The notes under the pieces were generated by a model. It had not been told where the DNA came from. It ran no database searches and saw only the letters and a list, made by a program, of their open reading frames with translations. DNA of 8,351 bases from Pseudomonadota bacterium (GTDB taxonomy: Bacteria; Pseudomonadota; Gammaproteobacteria; Burkholderiales; Burkholderiaceae_A): contig NYVY01000089.1 of NCBI GenBank assembly GCA_002684875.1, forward strand, positions 1 to 8,351, read 5' to 3'. The position numbers were made by a program, and so were the translations under genes. Shown here in pieces: positions 1 to 4,883 of this stretch. Within the stretch, counting starts at the first letter, position 1. Each line of letters opens with the position of its first letter.

Positions 1-1
1 T

Positions 2-1696
2 TCGGAAGTGGGTGAATACACATTCGCAATTTTTGCTGTTACTGGAATTTCATTATTGGTATCTTGGTTTGTTTCAATTTTTTTTGTACCAGTTTTTGGA
101 TATTGGATGATTAGCATGAGTAAGAAAAAAAAATCATCAAAACATGAAACCTTCAGGAGGGACAACCATGAAACCTTCAGAAATATTCTAAATTTTTCGA
201 TGTCAAAAAAATTAATCTCACTATCAATAATATTTTTCATTTTTCTTTTAGGTTTTCTAAGTTTTAAAAATGTGGAGAAACAGTTTTTTCCTGATTCCAA
301 CCGTTCAGAAATTTTGGTTGATGTTTATTTACCAGAACGGTCATCCACTCGAGAGACGGAGGCCGTTGTTAAAAAATTAGAAAAAAAAGTTATGGAGATG
401 CCCAATATTTTAAATGTTGTTTCGTGGCTAGGTTCTGGTGCCCCAAGATTTTTTTTGCCTATTGACATTATTTTCCCAAATCCTAACGTTGCTCAACTAG
501 TAATCACTCCTGAAAAAAGAGAGATGAGAGATGAGATGTCAGAGAAGATTAGGTATATGGCCAGCACTCTAATTCCAGAGGCAAGAATAAGAGTTAAAGT
601 TTTACCAAATGGACCGCCTGTTCCATACCCTGTTTCGTTCAGACTTCTTTCTGATGATGAAAAGAATCTAAAAGAAGCAGCTTCCAAGGTACAGACTATT
701 TTAGCTAAGCATCCAAACTTGATAAATGTTCACAACAATTGGGGTATTAAGAGTTCAATTATAAATTTATCAGTCGATGATGCCAGAGCTAGGGAATTTG
801 GGATAACACCATTTAAAATAGCTGAAGCTCTCAAAGTAAGGTCTTATGGTACAGAAATTGGTGAGTTTAGGGACGATAAATTATTACTACCAATTTTATT
901 CAGATTAAATAAAAATGATAGGGATGAAGTCTTTGATTTGAGAGGAATCATAATCTCTTCTGAAAAAGGCGAGGCTATACCTTTGGACAAGATTGTGAAA
1001 TTTTCCGTAGATTGGGAGTATCCAGTCATTTGGAGATACGATAATAAATTTTCGATGTCTATACAAGCTGATACTGTAGGTGAGTTACAAAGTCCCACAA
1101 TTACCAATCAAGTTTTGTTGGAGATCAATAAAATAAAGAATGAATTTGCTGACAATGTTGAGTTGCAAGTTGGAGGAACTGTGGAAGAAAGTAGCAAAGG
1201 ACAAAATTCAATCATCACTGGTTTGCCAATTATGTTTTTTTTAATTTTTACTCTCTTAGTTATTCAGTTGTCCAGTGTTTCAAAGAGTTTGCTTGTTTTC
1301 GTAACTGCTCCATTGGGAGTCTCTGGAGCATTATTCGCTTTAATTTTATTTGACATGCCATTAGGTTTTGTCGCTGGACTTGGCATTGTTGCTTTGATTG
1401 GCATGATTGTAAGAAACTCTGTAATATTAGTAGACCAAATTGAAAGAGAGCGCCTCAGTGGGAAAGATGTTTTGAATTCTGTGGTAGACGCAACACTTGG
1501 TAGATTCAGACCGATTATCTTAACAGCAGGAACAGCGGCATTGGCTATGGTCCCATTAACAAAAAGTATTTTCTGGGGACCAATGGCTGTTGCTATAATG
1601 GGGGGATTAGTCATTGCCACAATTCTTTCGTTAATTTTAATTCCAATCCTTTATTCTATTTTCTATTCCGAGAAAACGAGTAGTAAAATATTTTAA
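2..1696 (+). CDS. RND-family efflux permease, C-terminal half (partial at left edge)
   Basis: This is the C-terminal part of an inner-membrane RND (resistance-nodulation-division) permease, a proton-driven pump that normally works with a periplasmic adaptor and an outer-membrane channel. The frame is open to the window edge, so the GTG at 8 is not the true start; about 564 codons remain of a family near 1,000-1,050 residues. Counting from the codon at 8, I see TM6 at about 12-36, a basic cytoplasmic linker at 38-66, TM7 at about 68-86, a large periplasmic porter segment at 87-400, then TM8-12 at about 403-421, 426-448, 452-476, 500-518 and 526-552. In TM10 the motif GMIVRNSVILVDQIE places R469-N470 where AcrB has the proton-relay Lys940-Asn941. 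The segment VEKQFFPDSNRSEILVDVYLPE-like after TM7 is typical of the family. The substrate cannot be read. The linker holds a 24-nt in-frame duplication (HETFR twice). The gene ends with TAA and no clear terminator follows. Confidence 0.93.
   Translation, partial: SEVGEYTFAIFAVTGISLLVSWFVSIFFVPVFGYWMISMSKKKKSSKHETFRRDNHETFRNILNFSMSKKLISLSIIFFIFLLGFLSFKNVEKQFFPDSNRSEILVDVYLPERSSTRETEAVVKKLEKKVMEMPNILNVVSWLGSGAPRFFLPIDIIFPNPNVAQLVITPEKREMRDEMSEKIRYMASTLIPEARIRVKVLPNGPPVPYPVSFRLLSDDEKNLKEAASKVQTILAKHPNLINVHNNWGIKSSIINLSVDDARAREFGITPFKIAEALKVRSYGTEIGEFRDDKLLLPILFRLNKNDRDEVFDLRGIIISSEKGEAIPLDKIVKFSVDWEYPVIWRYDNKFSMSIQADTVGELQSPTITNQVLLEINKIKNEFADNVELQVGGTVEESSKGQNSIITGLPIMFFLIFTLLVIQLSSVSKSLLVFVTAPLGVSGALFALILFDMPLGFVAGLGIVALIGMIVRNSVILVDQIERERLSGKDVLNSVVDATLGRFRPIILTAGTAALAMVPLTKSIFWGPMAVAIMGGLVIATILSLILIPILYSIFYSEKTSSKIF
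143..180 (+). repeat. 24-nt-period direct repeat with internal Shine-Dalgarno-like sequence in the RND gene
   Basis: The 14-mer CATGAAACCTTCAG occurs exactly at 143-156 and 167-180, one copy per 24 nt, so it duplicates HETFR in frame in the cytoplasmic TM6-TM7 linker. Between the copies AGGAGG (155-160) sits 7 nt before an out-of-frame ATG (168), which would read only seven codons (MKPSEIF) to TAA. The repeat is directly visible; any translational role is inference. Confidence 0.8.
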
Positions 1697-1900
1697 AACT
1701 TAAAATAATTTAAAGTAACTCAGAATTAAGTCATGACCAAAACTTCACCCAGCATCTTTTTTTATACCCAGGGTTCATCTATAGTCAAACTTTTAGGACT
1801 TCTATCATACAGAATTTTAACAGTGGTAAAAGATTAGAATAATCGTCACCGTTATCATATTGATTCAGTCTTTAATTATATATCTATTTTCGTTATTGGT

Positions 1901-1934
1901 TTCGAGAATAAACTTTATTTTTCGAGTACAAACT
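1901..1934 (+). repeat. Two-copy direct repeat, 20-bp period
   Basis: The 14-bp pattern TTCGAG-N-A-N-AAACT occurs at 1901-1914 (TTCGAGAATAAACT) and 1921-1934 (TTCGAGTACAAACT), 12 of 14 bases identical. The spacing is close to two helical turns. It lies in non-coding sequence with no obvious promoter or gene start next to it, so a regulatory role is only a possibility. Confidence 0.45.
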
Positions 1935-2280
1935 AACTGAAAAATTTTTCCAAAATGAGAGCTTTTATAATTATCTTTTTCTATTTCTTTTAAGTTTAAA
2001 TAAGAATATAGCTAAAAGAATCCAATATTTTTTTTGAGGGTTTAGTCAACATAAATATTAATATGTAAAATAAAAAACTAATAAGCGTAGTTACTTCTTC
2101 TTAAAACAATGGAAAATATATTTTTAGGGTTTATTCTTTTTGGATGAGTTGTTTATTTTCAGGTAAGAATAGATGCGTTATGATTAATTTTTGAGGTGAG
2201 TATCAGTATTGTTTTGGTTCTAATTATAGCTACTACACATCAAATTAATTACTGGTTTGTAATAGAAAAATAGAAACCTA

Positions 2281-2385
2281 ATGGTAGTCAATAAAAAAAT
2301 GGCTAAAATGGCGGAGAAAAATTTGAATATTCGTAAAGTTTCGGAACGCAGGTCTGTTACAGAAATATTTAATTTTGACGGCTAG
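2281..2385 (+). CDS. Possible small ORF, 34 aa, unknown
   Basis: An ATG at 2281 opens a 34-codon frame ending in TAG at 2383-2385. The product is basic, with MAKMAEKNLNIRKVSER in the middle and an end reading VTEIFNFDG. Alternative in-frame ATGs lie at 2299 and 2308. No start has a clear Shine-Dalgarno sequence, which counts against it. In its favour, the stretch is visibly less AT-rich than its surroundings and the codons give a varied, non-low-complexity peptide. It converges on the minus-strand gene whose stop is at 2388-2390, leaving 2 nt between the two stop codons. It could be a real small protein, the tail of a decayed gene, or chance. I recognise no family. Confidence 0.25.
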   Translation: MVVNKKMAKMAEKNLNIRKVSERRSVTEIFNFDG

Positions 2386-2387
2386 AG

Positions 2388-2825
2388 CTATGAATATTTT
2401 TTTGCATATTTTCTAAATACCAAATCGTCTATTCTTAATTCACGTTCTAGTTCGTAAGTTTTTAACTCCTCTTCTAGGTCTTCAATCCGTCCATTGTACA
2501 TATCAATCTTTGTATTACAACTTCTCATTTTCTTCTTATACTCATTTTCATCAGTATTACCTAGTATTCTATCTAGCTTATCTAGTTCCTCTTTTTCAAA
2601 TTCGTTTTTAATATAACATTCTATATAACTAATAGATAAATTTGTTTTTTCTAAACTTAAATGCGATAGTTCTAATTTTTTATAAATTTCACGTAAATTT
2701 TTCTTTAAATTTTTGGAAAGTGAAATCACTACTTTTTTATTGGAATTATTTATCTTATATAAAACCAAAAAATTTATCGATAATATACTAATGATCAGCC
2801 ATTCTGAATACAACATATCAATCAT
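2388..2825 (-). CDS. Hypothetical membrane-anchored coiled-coil protein, 145 aa
   Basis: I do not recognise a family. The frame is open from a GTG at 2837, but I chose the ATG at 2825 because GGAG (2832-2835) lies 6 nt upstream of it; this gives a start of MIDMLYSEWLII. Residues about 9-23 (WLIISILSINFLVLY) form one hydrophobic segment that should anchor the protein in the inner membrane, probably with the rest in the cytoplasm given the lysines that follow (KINNSNKK). Residues about 27-140 are charged and helix-prone, rich in Lys, Glu and Leu, and resemble a coiled coil, especially IEDLEEELKTYELERELR. One cysteine pair region (C69, C102) is present but has no motif. Small proteins with one membrane segment and a coiled coil include phage spanin-like and septum-type proteins, but nothing here proves either. 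It stands alone, flanked by AT-rich non-coding DNA, with no phage genes near. A weak promoter (TTGTAG, 17 nt, TATAAA) can be drawn upstream near 2880-2911. Confidence 0.6.
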   Translation of the reverse strand: MIDMLYSEWLIISILSINFLVLYKINNSNKKVVISLSKNLKKNLREIYKKLELSHLSLEKTNLSISYIECYIKNEFEKEELDKLDRILGNTDENEYKKKMRSCNTKIDMYNGRIEDLEEELKTYELERELRIDDLVFRKYAKKYS

Positions 2826-3022
2826 CTTTTTCTCCACATTTACACATCGTTACCCTAAATTATTCCATACCTGCGAAGTCTTTTATAAATCACTATTTCT
2901 TTTACTACAAGTATCCATTATTTATTAGAATTCTATCGTCACGACCAAATAATCTTTAACTACTATATTATTACAACAACCAGATTACAGTAAAAATCTC
3001 GTAAAATTTGATATTTAACATT

Positions 3023-3075
3023 TGCAACGAGTTTGCGACATGTATTAAACTTTTTTCTTTAATACATTAGTTGCA
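3023..3075. repeat. Compound inverted repeat / hairpin
   Basis: A perfect 10-bp stem joins ATGTATTAAA (3040-3049) and TTTAATACAT (3058-3067) over an 8-nt loop CTTTTTTC. Outside it TGCAAC (3023-3028) pairs with GTTGCA (3070-3075), separated from the inner stem by 11 nt on the left and 2 nt on the right. There is no T-run after the stem on either strand, so it is not a standard terminator. It does not fit the GTTRRRY/RYYYAAC consensus of integron attC sites. Function unknown. Confidence 0.6.
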
Positions 3076-3117
3076 CATGTAAATGACTTGTAACAGTATT
3101 TTTAATACTTGCTCAAA

Positions 3118-3245
3118 CATTGAATCTAATGTGAGTTATAAATCCATTATTAAATCAATATGTTATAGCAAAACTAATAAACTACTAATAAACTTTTTGG
3201 TTGATTTATTGATTAAAAAATCTACAATAAACATTAGATTCAATG
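3118..3245. repeat. 15-bp inverted repeat enclosing an 8-bp inverted repeat and an 11-bp tandem repeat
   Basis: CATTGAATCTAATGT (3118-3132) has its exact reverse complement at 3231-3245. Nested inside, TAAATCAA (3151-3158) is the reverse complement of TTGATTTA (3201-3208). Between the inner arms ACTAATAAACT occurs twice head to tail (3173-3183 and 3184-3194). The unit is about 128 bp. It might be a structured RNA, a relic of a miniature element, or a protein-binding site; there is no transposase and I could not identify a target-site duplication. Confidence 0.6.
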
Positions 3246-3408
3246 AAAATTTGATGGAGATTTCCAAATTCCACGTGTTACTCATCCAAAGAGGAAAGAA
3301 CGATTAAAAATCAAACCACCTACTCCTCTAAATCCCTCCACCTATAATCCTATCAAAAACTCTAATCCAACATTTTTTTGGCAATTTCATTTCTATATTT
3401 ATTACACC

Positions 3409-3426
3409 AGGAAATGATTGATTGAT
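3409..3426 (+). promoter_or_regulatory. Ribosome binding site and (TGAT)3 repeat across the methyltransferase start
   Basis: AGGA (3409-3412) is 5 nt before the in-frame TTG (3418) but only 1 nt before an out-of-frame ATG (3414) that meets TGA after three codons. TGAT is repeated three times at 3415-3426. With two units the ATG would join the methyltransferase frame directly and give the same MIDTGN start, so a one-unit (4-nt) gain probably created the present TTG start. This is read directly from sequence; the history is inference. Confidence 0.65.
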
Positions 3427-4002
3427 ACCGGAAACTTGAGGAAATTAAATTTAGGATGTGGCTTTAAAAAGCGAGAGGGTTATCTCAATGTTGACTCATC
3501 GAGCCACTGTAAACCAGATATGGTTTTAAATGTGCAAAAAACCCCCTGGCCGTTTGAGAATAATGCCTTTGATAAAGTTAACATGGAACATATACTTGAG
3601 CACATGCCGTCTGATTCAGAGTATTTTTTTAATTTTTTTTTAGAACTTTATCGTGTATGTTCAGATAAAGCAGAGGTATTTATAGAGTGTCCATACCCTT
3701 TTCATAGGTGGCAAGTTGCTGACTTTACTCATCAAAAACCAATACATTTCGAGGGGATTCAAATGCTTGATAAGAATTTTTGCAGAACAATTATTAAGGA
3801 GAATAGAACTAAAACCCCTTTAGCAATTATTTATGATATTGACTTCAGAATTGTTAGATATGAACGATCTATTGACCCGGAAGCTCCCCATCACATAGAG
3901 CAGATTTTAGGAAATTATGATCCAAAAAAAATCAACAGTTATGCAAGATTGTTTACAAATTTTATTTCTGCACAATATTTTTGGTTAAAAGTGGTCAAAT
4001 AA
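3418..4002 (+). CDS. Class I SAM-dependent methyltransferase, 194 aa
   Basis: A short methyltransferase-11-type (COG4627-like) protein that should transfer a methyl group from S-adenosylmethionine in the cytoplasm; the acceptor is unknown. It starts almost directly with the Rossmann fold: motif I NLGCG at residues 11-15, the acidic ribose-binding residue D26 at the end of GYLNVD, WPFENNAFDKV (44-54) as motif II/III region, and MEHILEHM (56-63) as the usual post-motif helix. ADFTHQKPIHF (101-111) matches the D-x-T-H-x-x-x-F pattern common in this family, whose members often lie in surface-polysaccharide clusters. Length is normal, so the gene looks complete. The start is TTG at 3418, the first possible codon after an in-frame TGA at 3415. 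T-runs of 7 and 9 occur at 3624-3630 and 3633-3641. It stands alone in AT-rich DNA, suggesting acquisition or remnant of a larger cluster. Its last codons overlap the end of a minus-strand open frame (stop at 3995-3997). Confidence 0.85.
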   Translation: MIDTGNLRKLNLGCGFKKREGYLNVDSSSHCKPDMVLNVQKTPWPFENNAFDKVNMEHILEHMPSDSEYFFNFFLELYRVCSDKAEVFIECPYPFHRWQVADFTHQKPIHFEGIQMLDKNFCRTIIKENRTKTPLAIIYDIDFRIVRYERSIDPEAPHHIEQILGNYDPKKINSYARLFTNFISAQYFWLKVVK

Positions 4003-4080
4003 TTTTAAATCCTACTTCAATTAAATCATCTAATTCAGAATGAGTTAGTAATCCACTAATTTCTAATTCACCGTCAACCT

Positions 4081-4229
4081 CCAATAATAAACAAGTCCAT
4101 TATGTTTTTTTATTTTATCAACATCAACATAATAGGAATCTCCTTTTGGATCTTCAGCAACTTCCTCCCAATTAAATGCAAATCCATTTATAGAAAATAA
4201 TAGGAGTGTGTAAGGAGAAAAACCTTCAT
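4081..4229 (-). pseudogene. Frameshifted, truncated tandem copy of the surface-adhesin-E-like gene
   Basis: An ATG at 4229-4227, 1 nt past the stop of the intact copy, begins MKVFLLTHS and hits TAA at 4188-4190. One missing base in the signal-peptide part explains this: shifting frame near 4197-4203 gives LLFSINGFAFNWEEV, then GDSYYVDVDKIKKHNGLVYYW, closely matching the intact neighbour (LLFSINGVAHNWKKV ... KKHNRLVYFW). By hand I count 25 identical residues of 41. Similarity stops at the codon for W (4081-4083); the second half of the domain, including both expected cysteines, is missing. From there a different frame continues to TGA at 3995-3997. The copy is therefore broken twice, by a 1-nt deletion and a 3' loss, and should not make a working protein unless frameshifting occurs. 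Confidence 0.85.
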
Positions 4230-4230
4230 A

Positions 4231-4611
4231 TTATCTTGCATTATCACATGCAAATTTCATTACTATATATCCAATCTCTTTTGGTTTTGGATATTCGATT
4301 TTATTAGGACTAAATTCATAAAGTATTCTTCCTTTACTCATTGATTGAGAATAGAAAGTAAGATTCAAGTGAGTTTGTTTTTCTTCTGTACAATCAACTT
4401 TATATTTACTAATTGCTGAATTAACTCCACCACTAAGTGGTTCAAGGAAATCACTCAACTCCCAAAAATAAACAAGTCTATTATGTTTCTTCATATTATC
4501 ACCATCAATATAAAAAGAACTTCCATCTTTATTTTTAGCAACTTTCTTCCAATTATGAGCAACACCATTTATCGAAAATAGAAGGAGTATTGAGAAGAGA
4601 ATAGTTTTCAT
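4231..4611 (-). CDS. Small exported surface-adhesin-E-like protein, 126 aa
   Basis: The protein has a signal peptide (MKTILFSILLLFSINGVAHN, hydrophobic core about 4-17, likely cut near residue 18-19) and a mature domain of about 105 residues resembling the surface-adhesin protein E family (PF16747): an early W21-K-K-V, DGSSFYID (29-36), KKHNRLVYFWEL (41-52), YKVDC (70-74), a tyrosine-rich strand TFYSQSMSKGRILYE (85-99) and a final FAC (120-122). C74 and C122 are the two cysteines and could form a disulfide in the periplasm. In Haemophilus, protein E binds host matrix proteins; most distant relatives have no known role, so adhesion should not be assumed. AGAG lies just before ATG at 4611. It is separated from ychF by 272 bp with terminator-like stems, so it probably has its own transcription unit. 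A broken second copy follows after 1 nt. Family assignment is from motif memory. Confidence 0.75.
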   Translation of the reverse strand: MKTILFSILLLFSINGVAHNWKKVAKNKDGSSFYIDGDNMKKHNRLVYFWELSDFLEPLSGGVNSAISKYKVDCTEEKQTHLNLTFYSQSMSKGRILYEFSPNKIEYPKPKEIGYIVMKFACDNAR

Positions 4612-4711
4612 ATCTCTATTTTACTTAATAGTTTGAATAAAACAATTTTGATGTTTGTATGGAGAGTGAAAGAGTAATGGGTTTTAAATCAACCTCAATC
4701 AACTATTATTT

Positions 4712-4766
4712 AAAAAACCCCTAAAATATAATCATCTCCACCCATACCCTATTTTTAGGGATTTTT
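4712..4766. terminator. Candidate bidirectional intrinsic terminator
   Basis: CCCTAAAA (4719-4726) pairs with TTTTAGGG (4753-4760), an 8-bp stem over a 26-nt loop. On plus the stem is followed by T5 (4762-4766); on minus by T6 (4717-4712). A competing short hairpin CCCTA-TTTT-TAGGG (4747-4760) also precedes the plus-strand T-run and would favour plus-strand termination. In the minus direction it would end the ychF operon transcript before the adhesin-E-like gene. The long loop and AT-rich stem make it moderate at best. Confidence 0.45.
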
Positions 4767-4813
4767 GGTACGTATATAAATTGGTACTAACTTTTTAGTT
4801 TGGGAAATTTACG

Positions 4814-4837
4814 GTACTAAACTAATTAGTTTAGTAC
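4814..4837. repeat. 24-bp perfect palindrome
   Basis: The arm GTACTAAACTAA is followed immediately by its exact reverse complement TTAGTTTAGTAC, with no spacer. As RNA it would form a 10-bp stem with an AATT loop, followed on plus by T5 (4838-4842). No plus-strand gene ends nearby. A diverged version GGTACTAACTTTTTAGTTT lies 30 bp upstream (4783-4801). Either an operator for a dimeric regulator or a hairpin is possible. Confidence 0.75.
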
Positions 4838-4857
4838 TTTTTCGTCTTAAAAGTACT
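4833..4857. repeat. Hairpin overlapping the palindrome
   Basis: AGTACTTTT (4833-4841) pairs with AAAAGTACT (4849-4857) over the loop TCGTCTT. Its left arm shares bases 4833-4837 with the 24-bp palindrome, so the two stems cannot form together in one RNA. It is the first structure met by transcripts leaving ychF (stop at 4884-4886). Confidence 0.6.
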
Positions 4858-4883
4858 GTTTATAACAAATTTTGAAAAGTGGG

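Larger units (their letters stand above)
1697..2387. other. 691-bp AT-rich intergenic region, no convincing gene
   Basis: No long ORF exists here on either strand. Small items are present. A 34-codon ORF runs 1733-1837 (ATG to TAG, starting MTKTSPSIFFYTQG) with no ribosome binding site; the opposite strand of the same stretch also reads a protein-like tail ending YDRSPKSLTIDEPWV, so coding direction is undecidable by eye. A near-repeat TTCGAGnAnAAACT lies at 1901-1914 and 1921-1934. Very short hydrophobic ORFs occur at 1955-1993 (MRAFIIIFFYFF) and 2109-2147 (MENIFLGFILFG). A better small ORF at 2281-2385 is listed separately. The stretch may be decayed former coding sequence, but I recognise no family. 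Confidence 0.6.
2826..3417. other. 592-bp AT-rich intergenic region with clustered repeats, no convincing gene
   Basis: The only longer frame, 3083-3307 (74 codons on plus), has no ribosome binding site, a composition that follows the local AT bias (many Asn, Ile, Ser, Lys), and runs through the inverted repeats listed below, so I do not call it. The overlapping frame at 2713-2928 on plus mostly shadows the minus-strand gene. What the region does hold is a hairpin at 3023-3075 and a larger inverted-repeat unit at 3118-3245, plus the ribosome binding site of the methyltransferase at its right end. Confidence 0.6.

Noticed and set aside
1264..1620. 118-codon minus-strand ORF inside the RND gene
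   Set aside because: It lies wholly antisense to well-conserved permease sequence, so it is a shadow frame.
2713..2928. 71-codon plus-strand ORF
   Set aside because: It overlaps the 5' part of the minus-strand coiled-coil gene, has no ribosome binding site and is a likely shadow.
3023..3075. Integron attC-like site
   Set aside because: The outer arms TGCAAC and GTTGCA do not fit the RYYYAAC/GTTRRRY consensus and there is no integrase or cassette array.
3023..3245. CRISPR array
   Set aside because: Repeats are inverted or 11-bp tandem; there are no regularly spaced 20-40-bp direct repeats and no cas genes.
3083..3307. 74-codon plus-strand ORF
   Set aside because: No ribosome binding site, composition follows AT bias, and it is built across the inverted repeats at 3118-3245.
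4612..4711. Sigma-70 promoter for the adhesin-E-like gene (TTGTTT, 16 nt, TAAAAT)
   Set aside because: It would place the transcription start almost on the ATG and cut away the ribosome binding site; AT-rich DNA gives many such matches.
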